A DNA stretch of 64,000 nucleotides from Eurosta solidaginis (GCF_040869045.1 NC_090319.1:60732779-60796778), one strand, 5' to 3'. Shown: positions 22,598 through 34,950, numbered from the stretch's first letter. Made by a program: numbers and translations. The notes: a model not told the origin generated them from the letters alone.

Positions 22598-23957
22598 GAT
22601 ATATCACGTTTATCATCATATATATTATTTCCAATTGCTGTTTTAATGTACGGGTCCCTTTTTCGCTTTTACTTGGAATCCAAATCTATAAATAAAGTTT
22701 TGGTTATAAAGATGGAGATTCGGGCTATTAGCGAGCTTTGGGTTATTTTGGTCGTAGAGCTACTGTTTAGCTATATTTTATTAAAATAATTTGTTAAAAA
22801 TAAACGATTGTGGGCACACAAAGAAATCTATTTGTACTATGGCACTATTGTGAATATTTGCACTGCATTACCGGCAGTTGCCAGATGGCAGCACAAGCTT
22901 TATTTATTATTTTATTGATAGAACAGCTGATTTCTCTTGATATTTGATAAGAGGCTTTTATATTGGTTGCGCAAGATGCGCACGGGTTCGGCTCGTTGGT
23001 TATTAAATTAAAAATCGTGTTTATTGAGTTACGACTTTATTGAAGTACATGAACGATATATTTATAAAATTTCAAAAGTCATCAATATAATCCCTTGTTT
23101 ATGATTAACTTCCATAACATACTCATATAAACTTGACAAAGCGGACCATTGAAACCGATTTCATTTACGTACATATATTTCATCCTCTCTATTCTCACCA
23201 GCAGTAAATTGTTTAATTGATATTTTTAAAGCCAAACCGATGATTACTAAATAAATACATGTATCAATAGTAGCGCCACACTATGAGGTTTTAAGGAAGT
23301 TTGTCTGAAAGCAAACATTTCAGTGGACATGCAGTGCAAGCAGGGATCGAACGTTACTTAGGTTCCGTGATCGGCAGCTATTTTTTTTAAGTTAGCTTCT
23401 ATTTAGATTTATACAAAAAAAGTTGAGTGCACGTTTAAGTTACTTAGCTTAATCGGAGGTAGAGTTAATACCCGTTTGTAACCGCACACTGCATATCCGT
23501 AGGACTAAATAAGAAGAACCGCACATCACTAATATTTATAACTGAAAAGCAAAAATATCAGCAATAGCCTAAGCATCAAGTTCCTATTGTTAATTCTATT
23601 TTTATTTGTGTAAATATTTAAATTTTCAAATATTTTTTAGGACATAGATGACTGCACGCACCCCTACAGTGCTGTGCAAAGCAATTGCAAATTAAGCAGA
23701 CAACTGGGCTCGAGTCGTAACGATGCGTAAGTCGTATAAGTTAAATGGGATTATAATATATGACGGCAAACAAATCGTGCTTTATTTATTTATTTATTAG
23801 TCTACAAATTTAACAATTAATCAGATTAAAAATAATTACGGATTACAGAATAAATTACAGAAGCATACATATTGTGCAAAATTCTTTAAAAAATATGTAT
23901 ATATATTATTAAATAAGTTATCGGGATGGACTGTGATCCCAAATAACGGAGTTGATT
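22598..23957. other. No supported gene
   Basis: AT-rich. The frame 22577-22789 is not supported by any motif. Nothing else recognised. Confidence 0.5.
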
Positions 23958-24208
23958 AAGAGTGCTGTCGGAATGGGCGTGATTCCGAGCAGCTGATGTA
24001 TATTTAACGCACAATTAGTAAGGCTGCGGTGTGTGGGAGGTTGGAAAGGACATGATTCCAAGCCACCCACCCAAAGGAACAATTGATTATTAGTGCTGTC
24101 GGAATGGATGTGATTTCGAGCAGCTGATGTGCATTTAACAAACAATAAGTAGGGCTGCGATGTGTGGGAGGTTGAAAAGGACGTGATTCCAAGCCCCCAC
24201 CCGAAACA
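23958..24208. repeat. Two tandem ~131-bp repeats
   Basis: The unit agtgctgtcggaatggrygt ... gcagctgatgt ... gtgtgggaggttg occurs twice (about 23958-24091 and 24092-24208), flanked on both sides by ttatttatttatttatta. Confidence 0.75.
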
Positions 24209-24369
24209 ATTCGTAATTATTTATTTATTTATTAATCTAAAGATTGACCAATCTTATGCTTATCAATCTAAATACAAAAGAATTTGCAAAACAAAAGAAA
24301 TAACAGATTTAGTTTAACATGTTAATTTTGAAACATTTTTGAGTTCAAGGCAGTGAGTATAAATGTTTT

Positions 24370-26410
24370 ATACTCAGTTGAGCAGAGCTCACAGAGTATA
24401 TTAACTTTGATTGGATAACGGTTGTTTGTACAGGTATAAAGGAATCGAGATAGATATAGACTTCCATATATCAAAATCATCAGTATCGATATTCAAATTT
24501 TAAAAGAAAAGTTAATATCTTTACAGTACATAAGTAAATGATGTCAACATTCAACTCCAGTAATGATACAACAACAAAATACAAAAATAAAAGAAAATTT
24601 CAAAATGGGCGTGGCTCCGCCCTTTTTCATTTAATTTGTCTAGGATACTTTTAATGCCATAAATCGAACAAAAATTGACCAATCCTTGTGAAATTTGGTC
24701 GAGGCTTAGATTCTAGGACGATAACTGTTTTCTGTGAAAAAGGGCGAAATCGGTTGAAGCCACGCCCAGTTTTTATACACAGTCGACCGTCTGTCCTTCC
24801 GCTCGGCCGTTAACACGATAACTTGAGCAAAAATCGATATATCTTTACTAAACTCAGTTCACGTACTTATCTGAACTCACTTTGTATTGGCGTAAAAAAT
24901 GGCCGAAATACGACTATGACCACGCCCACTTTTTCGATATCGAAAATTACGAAAAATGAAAAAAAATGCCATAATTATATACCAAATACGAAAAAAGGGA
25001 TGAAACATGATAATTGTATTGGTCTATTGACGCAAAATATAACTTTAGAAAAAAACTTGGTAAAATGGGTGTGACACCTATCATATTAAGTAGAAGAAAA
25101 TGAAAAAGTTTTGCAGGGCGAAATCAAAAGCCCTTGGAATCTTGGAAGGAATACTATTCGTGGTATTACATATATAAATAAATTAGCTGTACCCGACAGA
25201 TAATGTTCTGGATCACCCTGGTCCATATTTTGGGCGATATCTCGAAAACGCCTTCACATATACAACTAACGGCCACTCCCTTTTAAAACCCTCATTAACA
25301 CCTTTCATTTGATACCCATATCGTACAAACAAATTCTAGAGTCATCCCTGGTCCACCTGTATGGCGATATCTCGAAAAGGCGTCCACCTATAGAACTAAG
25401 GCCCACGCCCTTTTAAAATACTCATTAACACCTTTCATTTGATACCCATATCGTACAAACAAATTCTAGAGTCACCCCTGGTCCACCTTTATGTCGATAT
25501 CTCGAAAAGGCGTCCACCTATAGAACTAAGGCCCACGCACTTCTAAAATACTCACTAACACCTTTCATTTGATACCCATATTCTACAAACGCATTCTAGA
25601 GTCACCCCTGGTCCACGTTTATGGCGATATCCCGAAAAGGCGTCCACCCATAGAACTAAGGCCAACTCCCTTTTAAAACACTTATTAACACCTTTCGTTT
25701 GATACCCATATTGTATAAACGCATTCTAGAGTCAACCCTGGTCCACTTTTATAACGATATTCCGAAAAGGCTTCCACCTATAGAACTAAGGCCTACTCCT
25801 TTTTAAAATATTCATTAACACCTTTCATTTGATACCCATATAGTACAAACAAATTCTAGAGTCACCCCTGGTCCACCTTTATGGCGATATCTCGAAAAGG
25901 CGTTCACATATAGAACTAAGGCCCACGCCCTCTTAAAATACTCATTAACACCTTTCATTTGATACTCATATCGTACAAACAAATTCTAGAGTCACCCCTG
26001 GTCCATCTTCATGGCGATATCTCGAAAAGGCGTCCACATATAGAACTAAGGCCCACGCCCTCTTAAAATACTCATTAACACCTTTCTTTTGATACTCATA
26101 TCGTACAAAATAAATTCTAGAGTCACCCCTGGTCCACCTTTATGGCGATATCTCGAAAAGGTGTCCACCTATAGAACTTAGGCCCACTCCCTTTTACAAT
26201 TATCATTAACACATTTCGTTTGATACCCATATCGTACAAACAAATTCTAGAGTCACCCCTGGTCCACCTTTATGTCGATATCTCGAAAAGGCGTCCACCT
26301 ATAGAACTAAGGCCCACGCCCTTTTAAAATACTCATTAACACCTTTCATTTGATACCCATATTGTACAAACGCATTCTAGAGTCACCCCTGGTCCACGTT
26401 TATGGCGATA
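24370..26410 (-). mobile_element. CAAGTAAGG-class element, family 1, reverse, 5'-lost
   Basis: Reverse orientation: the 3' terminus atactcagttgagc starts at 24370 with TT before it. Then come the gggcgtgg blocks and nine regular 130-bp satellite monomers (gatacccata at 25311, 25441, 25571, 25701, 25831, 25961, 26091, 26221, 26351). It stops mid-monomer at about 26410 where a LINE fragment starts, so the CAAGTAAGG end is missing. Confidence 0.8.
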
Positions 26411-26815
26411 TCCCTAAACACCAAGCATCTCCCTACGGCACTGTAGTGAAGGCAGCTGTAAAAGTTTTAACCGGCTGCAATAGGGCGGTAGGTTCCTTGA
26501 TGGATCCCAGGGCAAATGATTTAAAGCAAAGAGCAAAAATTGCTTCTGGACCGATTCCAGATTTTCGCTGTAAATCTGATAACGCGGGTTCCAGATAATG
26601 GAAGCATATTCCAATATATGTCTGACTAACGATAAAAAAGAGTTTTAGTGACATAGGGTCATTGAATTCTTTTGACCACCTTTTTGCGAAAGCCAAATTA
26701 CCTCTAGCCCTATTCACACACCATTCGATATGTATTTTGAAGTCCAGTTTAGGGACCATTATAACGCCAAGATCTGGAATTAATAACTTTTTATTTGTGT
26801 CCATTGTGAATAGAA
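26411..26815 (-). pseudogene. Jockey-clade LINE RT thumb fragment
   Basis: Minus-strand peptides NRARGNLAFAKRWSKEFNDP and LEYASIIWNPRYQIY with QKQFLLFALNHLPW match the family at 7310/9150, in two frames. Its 3' side abuts a broken satellite monomer. Confidence 0.7.
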
Positions 26816-27204
26816 CTCTTCGGGAAACAGGGAATCCAAATACTGAAACTGATTTAGAGGTCTGGTTCACGGATGGATTAAAGTTTGATGGCGGAAAAAC
26901 GGGACCTGGTATCCACAGGCCGGAATTCAAGAAATGGGATGCTACCCCATTATATTTCGGGCAGAAATCCATTCTATAGAAGTTTGCGGTAGATAATGTC
27001 TACGAAAAGTCTTATTATCAAGGATTATCCTCATTATGATAGACAGCCAGCAGCCTTGCATGCTTTGCAATCCTTTACATTTACTTCCAAACAAGTGGAT
27101 GAATGCAGTGGTGTCCTAAATGAACTGAGAGCCAAAAACAAGGATGGGTTCCCGGCATTACGGATATGAAGGAGTTGAACAGGCAGACTACCTAGCCAAT
27201 CAGC
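26816..27204 (+). pseudogene. RNase H of LINE-A, part 1
   Basis: The plus frame encodes EVWFTDGLKFDGGKTG (first acidic motif of RNase H) and, near 27140, a degraded GWVPG...NE..AD block. Stops and frameshifts are present. The element continues at 30365 after an inserted LINE-B; the target sequence aatcagc occurs on both sides (27198-27204 and 30365-30371). Confidence 0.7.
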
Positions 27205-27516
27205 GTTGGGTTAGGTTGAACTGGCCGCGATCCGTGAGAACCTCACATAGACTGAATGAGTTCATAGTTATCAGAAGTTTGTTTAACGATGTTATAGAAT
27301 AACTCCGTCCTCTTGGCAAATACTAGAACCTTTCTAAGACCTGCTGCTAACAGCTGGAGTCTTAGCCTGGCAAGAGCAGAGCACATGCACAAAACGTGCT
27401 CGATCATTTTCTCCTCTAACTCGCACTTCCTACATCTGCTATCACTGACCAAGCCTAATTAAAACCGGCATGGGCCAGTTAGAGTATTCGTCATGAGTCT
27501 ACCGTCCTCTCTTTTT
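27205..27516 (-). pseudogene. LINE-B 3' end, part 1
   Basis: Minus-strand frame 27243-27452 encodes CRKCELEEKMIEHVLC, the C-terminal knuckle, then a 3' UTR ending ...ccagttcaacctaaccc at 27205. It is split at 27516 by the element 27517-30209 and resumes at 30210-30364. Confidence 0.75.
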
Positions 27517-30209
27517 ATACTCAGCTGAGCAGAGCTCACAGAGTATATTAACTTTGTTCGCATAACAGTGATCCGTAACGGCATAAACTAATCGAGATAG
27601 ATATAGACTTCTATATATCAAAATGATTTGGGCGAAAAAAGAAATTAATTTAGCCATGTCCGTCCGTCCGTAAACACAATAACTTGAGTACATATTTAGG
27701 TATCTTGATGAAATTTGGTATGTTCCTGGGCGCTCATCTCAGATCGCTAATTAAAATGAACGAAATCAGACTACAACCACGCCCACTTTTTCGATATCGA
27801 AAATTTCGAAAAACCGAAAAAGTGCGATAATTCATTACCAAAGACGGATAAAGCGATAAAACTTCGTAGGTGCGTTGAGCTTATGACGCAAAATGGAAAA
27901 TTAGTAAAATTTTGGATAATGGGCGTGGCACCGCCATGTAGGAAAATGAACATAGGGTAACCCTGGAATATGTTTGTATGACATGGGTATCAATTGGAAG
28001 GTATTAAGAAGTATTTTAAAAGGGAGTGGGCCATAGTTCTATAGGTGGACGCCATTTCGGGATGTCGCCATAAAGGTGGACCAGAAACAAAACATTGAAA
28101 TTATCTTCTTTTAAAAGTGGGCGGTGCCACGCCGATTGTCCAAAATTTTACTAATTTTCTATTCTGCGTCATAAGGTCAACCCACCTACCAAGTTTCATC
28201 GCTTAAGCCATATTTGGTAATGAATTATCGCACTTTTTCTGTTTTTCGAAATTTCCGATATCGAAAAAGTGGGAGTGGTTATGGTCCGATTTCGTTCATT
28301 TTAAATAGCGATCTGAGATGAGTGCCCGGGAACCTACATACCAAATTTCATCAAGATACCTCAAAATTTACTCAAGTTATCTTGTTTACGGACGGACGGA
28401 CGGACAGACGACGAACGGGCGAACGGACATGGCTAAATGAATTTCTTTTGCCCAGATCATTTTGATATATAGAAGCCTATATCTATCTCGATTAGTTTAT
28501 GCCGTTACGGTTTACCGTTATGCGAACAAAATTAATATACTCTGTGAGCTCTGCTCATCTGAGTATAATTAATAAAATCGGAAGACGAATACACCCACTT
28601 TAAAAAAAAAAATTTGTTTAAAGTCAAATTTTAACAAAAAATTTAATATCTTTGCAGTATATAAGTAAATTATGTCAACATTCAACTCCAGTAATGATAT
28701 GGTGCAACAAAATACAAAAATAAAAGAAAATTTCAAAATGGGCGTGGCTCCGCCCTTTTTCATTTAATTCGTCTAGAATACTTTTAATGCCATAAGTCGA
28801 ACAAAAATTTACCAATCCTTGTGAAATTTGGTAGGGGCATAGATTCTATGACGGTAACTGTTTTCTGTGAAAATGTGCGAAATCGGTTGAAGCCACGCCC
28901 AGTTTTTATATACAGACGACCGTCTCTCCTTCCGCTCGGCCGTTAACATGATAACTTGACCAAAAATCGATATATCTTTATTATACTCAGTTCACGTACT
29001 TATCTGAACTCACTTTGTATTGGTATAAAAAATGGCTGAAATCCGAAACACGCCCACTTTTTCGATATCAAAAATTACGAAAAATTAAAAAAATGCCATA
29101 ATTCTATACTAAATATGAAAAAGAGATGAAACATGGTGATTGGGTTGGTTTATTGACGCAAAATGTAACTTTAGAAAAAACTGTGTGAAATGGGTGTGAC
29201 ACCTACTACATTAAGTAGAAGAAAATGCAAAAGTTCTGCAGGTCGAAATCAAAAGCCCTTGGAATCTTGGCAGGAATACTGCTCGTGGTATTAAAAAATA
29301 AAATAAATGTAAGGCGCGATAACCTCCGAAGAGATCTAAGGCCGAGCTTCTCTTCCAATTTGCATCGTGCTCCTCTTGCTTTTCCCTACAAATTGGCCGG
29401 ACGGGACCTACATGTTTTATGCCGACTCCGAACGGCATCTGAAAAGCAGATGAGTTTTCACTGAGAGCTTTTCATGGCAGAAATACACCCGGAGCGCTTG
29501 CCAAACACTGCCGAGGGGCGACCCCGCTTAGAAAAATTTTCTTCTAATTGAAAAACCTTATTTCTAAAATTTTGAAGTTGCTTTGCCCGGGGTGCGAACC
29601 CAGGGCATACGGTGTGATAGGCGGAGCACGCTACCATCACACCACGGTGGCCGGTATCGTGGTATTACATATATAAATAAATTAGCGGTACCCGACAGAT
29701 GATGTTCTGTGTCACCCTGGTCCACATTTTGGTCGATATCTCGAAAACGCCTTCACATATACAACTAAGGGTCACTCCCTTTTAAAACCCTCATTAATAC
29801 TTTTAATTTGATACCCATATCGTACAAACACATTCTAGAGTAACCCCTGGCCCACCCTTATGGCGATATCTCGAAAAGGCGTTCAACTATAGAGCTAAGG
29901 CCCACTCCCTTTTAAAATACTCATTAACACCTTTCATTTGATACCCATATCGTACAAGCACATTCTAGAGTCACCGCTGGTCCACCTTTATGGCGATATC
30001 CCGAAATTGCGTCCACCTATAGAACTATGACCCACTCCCTTTTAAAATACTCTTTAATACCTTCCATTTGAAACCCATGTCATACAAACACATTCCAGGG
30101 TTACCTTAGGTTCATTTTGCTAAATGGTGATTTTCCCTTATTTAGTCCCCAAAGCTCTCAGCTGAGTATGTAACGTTCGGTTACACCCGAACTTAGCTTT
30201 CCTTATTTG
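27517..30209 (-). mobile_element. CAAGTAAGG-class element, family 1, rearranged
   Basis: Termini atactcag (27517) and, inverted, caaataagg (30209), with TT on both sides. The intact sequence at 11698-11715 supports the pre-insertion state. Inside, orientation switches: 27517-27937 reverse, about 27938-28567 forward (ending ctgctcatctgagtat), then 28568-30209 reverse, so it may be two elements plus an inversion. A SINE sits at 29294-29656. Confidence 0.75.
29294..29656 (-). mobile_element. tRNA-headed SINE with 11-bp TSD
   Basis: Reverse strand. Perfect duplication tcgtggtatta at 29283-29293 and 29657-29667. The head (reverse of 29570-29650) has ggtgtgatggtagcgtgct as an A-box-like segment and gggttcgcaccccgg as a B box. 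The body ends ggcgcgataacc...taaataaa. The tRNA of origin is uncertain (Gln-like head). Confidence 0.9.
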
Positions 30210-30364
30210 TTGATGATAGCTTTGTTAGTCTAAAGTTGTAAGACCTACACATGATCTTCGATGCTTTACAGCCCAGCGCCTTTCCCGCTTGGTCGATCAT
30301 GTGCAATTCTCGTATTCTCTTAGTCTCGCCAAATTTAATTGGGACGTCCGGAGCAGGGGTGTTA
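30210..30364 (-). pseudogene. LINE-B, part 2 (post-RNase H region)
   Basis: Minus strand encodes VPIKFGETKRIRELHMIDQA, the stretch between RNase H and the knuckle. It is contiguous with 27205-27516 once the inserted element is ignored. Confidence 0.65.
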
Positions 30365-30720
30365 AATCAGCACTCTATGGTCCAGGGCCTTTTTTGAAAT
30401 CACAAAGGCGCACACCAGGGAAAGCATTAGTAAGTGGGAAACAAAGCATTTTAGACAACAGTGGGTAGAATGTCCAGAGCAAAGAGAGGCCAAACTCAAT
30501 AATTTAACCAGAGAGGGCTTGTGAACTCAGTACTGGGTACTATACGGGACACTTTAGTATACGGTATGACCTAAGTAAGATAATAATATCCGTTACTCAC
30601 AACTTTAGTTTTTGTGAGCTGAAGGATGAAACGCCGCGACGTACGTCTATGAAATTGTACGACAAGCCGTTTTCATTGATATCGCCAAGTTTGTGGTCAA
30701 ATTTGACCTAGAGAAAACCA
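30365..30720 (+). pseudogene. LINE-A, part 2 (C-terminus)
   Basis: The plus strand encodes ITKAHTRESISKWETKHFRQ and, further on, FCELKDET, the C-terminal region and knuckle of the RNase-H-bearing LINE begun at 26816. Multiple stops. Confidence 0.6.
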
Positions 30721-30859
30721 AACATAAGTTTATTTTCCCAAAATTTTGATTGGAATTGTTCTTAACCGTACCGTATTTAGCGATATGCATATTATACCCA
30801 ATAAACCCATGGGGTTTTAAACTTGTATAGGATCAACCACTTACTATATTTCTCATATT

Positions 30860-30873
30860 CACTGAACCAAAAA
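30860..30873 (+). repeat. Left terminal inverted repeat
   Basis: CACTGAACCAAAAA. Exact inverse of 33226-33239. Confidence 0.9.
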
Positions 30874-31448
30874 TCGCACGCTATATTAATAAAAATGATT
30901 TATTGATTGATTGTACATAGTCACAATTAACATTTTATTGTCTGTATTAAATATTTATTAAATATCTATAAATGCATTTATTATTTTTAATAAACGGTTA
31001 TTAAAAAAGTGTATTAAACATTTCTGTGACGTATTATCTAACTGTCTGTCGGTTGAAATACGTTTTAATAAACAATTTATTGTCAGAATTAAATATTTAT
31101 TGAATACAATTAATATATTTATTGTTATCATAAATAGCGTAAGTATAAGTATTCCAATAAATCTTTAATTGTGAATATAAATTGTATAATTGTGACAATA
31201 AATAGTTTATTAAATGTAATTAATTTCCTTATTAAATCAAATTAACACGCGGTAATGACGAACAATAGGAATAATTCTTCAATGAAAAGCGAACGAAGCA
31301 GCAGTAATGAAAAAAAGTGAAATTAAAGTGACAAATTAAATAAAAAAGTTTGCAGTTAAATTAAAATTGAAGCAATAATTTTAATTATAATAATAAATAA
31401 AAAAATATTAATAAAAAAACATTTGTTTCCTAGAACATTGTTGATAAA

Positions 31449-32790
31449 ATGATTTGTTTGAAATGTGCAAAAAAATTTAGTTCATGTGCTTTTCTTTTTC
31501 GATCAGCAAAACAGACACCTCTCCTTATCGGCTACATATATTCTGGAGCAGTAAATAATACAAAAATTTCCATCTGAGAAACTGGTATGGAAATCATTCA
31601 GTATTAAATACAGTTAATAATTTTTTTTCGTAGGATTTTTATCGAACTGGTAAACGCGGAAGAATTTATAATAAGCACGCAAATGTTAAGGCTAACGCAA
31701 AGCAGCTGTATATGACTACCAAAATTCCTGCAGAGAGTAGTAAAGGTGATGGTCGCTGCAAAATGTTAGGTAAATTATAAACTATCATTAATGGTATTTT
31801 GTTTTTGTAATACTGAAACTGATATGCATAACTTTTTAGAACCTGAAGAAAATGCAGAAATTGTAATAAACACAATAAAGCACGACACTCTATCTGCCGA
31901 AGAATTTGTGAGATATTGGAAGGCATGCAGCAAACATAGGCTGTGCAATATTAAAACTGCAGCAACAACGATGGAGGTGTTTGAAAGTTGGCCGGAATAA
32001 AAATTGCCATCCGGATATAGACTTGTAGCTGTTTTTATTATATTATTTCCTTGTCATTGAATGAATATTTTTCTAATAATTTATTTTGTTTCATATTATA
32101 GATTGAAATAGACTTTACAGTCCTTTTTCCGGCAGCATCTTCGATTTTAAATTCTTGGGACCAACAAAAGTTGTATACCGTATTGATGTCAGAGGGTCAT
32201 TTAAATAACAAGAATATCAAAGATATGCTGAGCGACATTGAAAACTTGAATAAAAGTAAAAAATATGAAAAAACAAAAAAATCTACATCTTATTAATTGT
32301 TTTTATTTTCTCTTTTATTTTCAGCTAGCCAAGAGGCCTGCCTACTCTGGGCGCTGCACGGTTGCCTTGTGCCGTGGCAAACAATTTTTAGAAAAGGAGT
32401 AGACGGCAAAAAACAAATAACGCGATTTACAATAAAAGATTCGCAAAATGCGTTTGTTATGATACGTCCATCAATCGAGGCTCTTGAAGAGGCCATCAGA
32501 GTTTTAACTGAAGGAAAACCCCTATTCAGCCCTTCATTATCATTATCGACAAGGATATAAAGAATGTGAATGAGATATTTGTCTATTTCGACGGTATAAA
32601 ATTTCCTTTTAAAAGTATAGTAAGAGCTACTGACATATGTTTTAAAATATTTCATGATTTTAATTTGGAATACCCAAAATCATGCGAAACATTTTGGACC
32701 TTCATAAAAATGTGTTATTTTGAAATGCCTGTAAAGTCAAACTTTCCGAAAGTAAACATTTTATGTAATGCAATTAAAATTAATAAATAA
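31449..32790 (+). pseudogene. Five-exon gene of unrecognised family inside the CACTG element
   Basis: Exons inferred at 31449-31550, 31634-31769, 31840-32024, 32102-32255 and 32325-32790. Every boundary has GT/AG, the introns are 83, 70, 77 and 69 bp (normal for flies), and phases 0, 1, 0, 1 agree across all four joins. Exon 1 starts MICLKCAKKF (half of a C2H2-like finger), exon 2 is very basic (GKRGRIYNKH), exons 3-4 join at SGYRL/IEIDF, and exon 5 has GCLVPWQ and the C-terminal YFDGIKFPF and DICFKIFHDFNLEYP. I recall similar C-termini in uncharacterised multicopy insect proteins, without a known function. Two lesions: an in-frame TAA at about 31998 and a 1-base frameshift near 32520 at aaaacccc. 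About 347 codons overall. Confidence 0.75.
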
Positions 32791-33225
32791 TGTAATAAAA
32801 ATTAATACAAATACAAATAATAACATAGTCGAAAACGCAGTCTTTTTATTTATATTCTACAAAAAATTTTAACAATAATTAATAAAAAATTTATTGAATT
32901 CAATAAAATATTAATAGGCGTAGCGAACTTTTTACTAAAAATTATTAAATTTAATAACAGAAATTAATTAAATTCAATGACATATTAATAGGAGTAGCGA
33001 ACTTTTTATTGAATCTGTGTGAAAAATGAATTAATTAATTTATTAAAATTAATAAATTGTACGTCCTGCCAATAAATACGTAATAGAATTCAAAAAATAA
33101 ATTTAATAAATAGTTTTATTAAATTTAGTCATCGATGTGTATTGTAACAATTAAATAATTTATTAGCTCATTTTTAATAAAATTTTAATTGTGACAATGT
33201 ACTTTTTTATTGATATTACGTACCT

Positions 33226-33239
33226 TTTTGGTTCAGTGT
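33226..33239 (-). repeat. Right terminal inverted repeat
   Basis: TTTTTGGTTCAGTG. Exact inverse of 30860-30873. Confidence 0.9.
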
Positions 33240-33294
33240 TGCATTATTACTATTTACTAGCAACAAGCTATTTATGACATGACTTTAGTCATAT

Positions 33295-33826
33295 TGTTGT
33301 TGTTGTTGTAGCAGTGCTTTGCCCCAGCCATAAGGTGTGAGCGATCTCAAATTGTCATCAATGTCCTCTAACGGAAGTCCAAAGAAACTTGCAGTTTCAA
33401 CAGGGGTAGACCATAGTGAGAGGGGTGTTAGAGGCGTTGGTTCCACATTACAATTGAAGAGATGGTTGGTGTCATGTGGGGACACATTGCAAGTAGAACA
33501 TACATTTTGTATGTCGGGGTTGATTCTGGATAGATAAGAGTTTAACCTGTTACAGTATCCAGTTCTAAGTTGAGCTAGAGTGACGCGTGTTTCCCTAGGA
33601 AGAGTGTGTTCCTCTTCTGCAAGTTCTGGGTATTTTTCTTTACGAACTGGATTCGTCGGGTAATTCCTCACATAGAGGACCGACGCCTGTTTGTGGATAT
33701 CACTGAGGACCTGCTTGTGCTTTTTTGCTTCATACGGCTGAGTTATCAGGAGCCGTATTTCCTCATAATGCTTATGGAGATGACCCCTTAAGCCCCTGGG
33801 AGCCCCTTGTCTTGGTATTATTAAGA
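33295..33826 (-). pseudogene. Jockey-like LINE C-terminal end, sibling of 4016-5255
   Basis: Minus frame 33285-33671 encodes LAQLRTGYCNRLNSYLSRIN and the knuckle CSTCNVSPHDTNHLFNC, down to the (TTG)n end at 33295-33310. The frame reads on through the tail as glutamines. It is 5'-truncated, and an LTR is inserted at its 5' side. Confidence 0.8.
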
Positions 33827-33830
33827 ATAT

Positions 33831-34322
33831 TGTAACGAATTTGGAGAAATTCCGCTTATTCGAAACCTTCTGCTAAAGTTCGAATCGCTCAACTGTTGAA
33901 TAAATCACTCCAATATTCAGTATTGCAAACTGGCCTTTATTTAGATTACTTTGGGAGTAGTACTTCACAATTATACTTCACAACCAATAGCGTGCTTAAA
34001 TCAAAACTGACTCGTTATTACTCAGCTTGCACTGCATTTTCTCTACTCTTCGTTTCATCGTTCACCCGTTTCTCCTAAAGTCTAGTAATTTCGCGAACAG
34101 TTGTAGCTCATGCTTAGTTAGTTACCAGCTATATAAGTACATGTATATTTCTAGTTTATAGCCACATACGTGTGTATGTGTGAGTAAATACTTCGGCTGA
34201 TGACTACATCTGTGTGTGTGAGATAGCTTTTCGTCGCTTTCTACATAAGTGTTCCTTGCTTTAATGTTTTTGTTGTTGCGTGATTATTTACTAACAGCCT
34301 AGTGATGTCAACATTCGCCACA
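33831..34322 (-). mobile_element. Solo LTR, complete, reverse
   Basis: A 492-bp unit beginning tgtaacgaatttgg and ending cattcgccaca, flanked by ATAT at 33827-33830 and 34323-34326. It is a relative of the LTRs at 40635-46271 (shared polyadenylation and tail region) but a distinct subfamily. It is the product of LTR-LTR recombination. Confidence 0.85.
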
Positions 34323-34591
34323 ATATATTTCTTTAAATACTATTTGTCGTGATTCTGTAGGGAAGTCAGTAACAAGTGATACAAATTTCTGGTTCAGAAC
34401 TAGACATAAAGTACCAAATAGGAAGTAGATTAGAGTAGCCGAAATTTCGATTACTACGTTAAAAGCTTACCCGATTTCCAATTTTTGCTCTGCCTGACAT
34501 TTCGGTTTGATGTTTATACACATTTTACACAGATGTGGCCAACAAAATAGCGTCAACAAGGCGGCCAATAAAGCTATTTCACTTCAGTGGC

Positions 34592-34950
34592 GGCCACCGT
34601 GGCGTGATGGTAGCGTACTCCGCCATCCACACCGAAGATCCGGGGTTCAAGCCCCGGGAAAAGCAACATAAACATTTTTGACACAAGTTTTTTCAATTAG
34701 AAGAAAATTTTTCTGAGCGGGGTCGCTCCTCGGCAGTGTTTGGCAAGCACCCCGAGTGTATTTCTGCCATGAAAAGCTCTTAGTGAAAACTCATCTGCCT
34801 TGCAGATGGCGTTCGGAGTCGGCATAAAACATGTAGGTCCCGTCCGGCCAATTTGTAGGGAAAATCAAGAGGAGCACGACGCATATTGGAAGAGAAGCTC
34901 CGCCTAGAATCCCTTCGGAGGTTATCGCGCCTTACATTTATTTATTTAAG
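34592..34950 (+). mobile_element. tRNA-headed SINE, forward
   Basis: Head cgtggcgtgatggtagcg with B box gggttcaagccccggg, then a body ending ggttatcgcgccttacattt-atttatt. No TSD recognised. Confidence 0.85.

Larger units (their letters stand above)
30860..33239 (+). mobile_element. 2.38-kb DNA element with CACTG termini and a five-exon gene
   Basis: Perfect 14-bp terminal inverted repeats, CACTGAACCAAAAA at 30860-30873 and its inverse at 33226-33239. Subterminal inverted repeats gtacatwgtcacaattaa lie at 30913 and 33203, and TT occurs on both sides. Flanks of the gene are AT-rich with internal direct repeats: attaaatatttattraata at 30947 and 31087, and a ~78-bp-spaced attaataggmgtagcgaac at 32907 and 32985. 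CACTG/CACTA starts occur in the CACTA/Chapaev superfamilies, whose transposase is not seen here. The gene inside is listed separately. Confidence 0.8.

Noticed and set aside
34592..34680. Functional tRNA gene at SINE heads
   Set aside because: Box-like sequences are present, but the acceptor stem does not close and the same body follows in seven copies.
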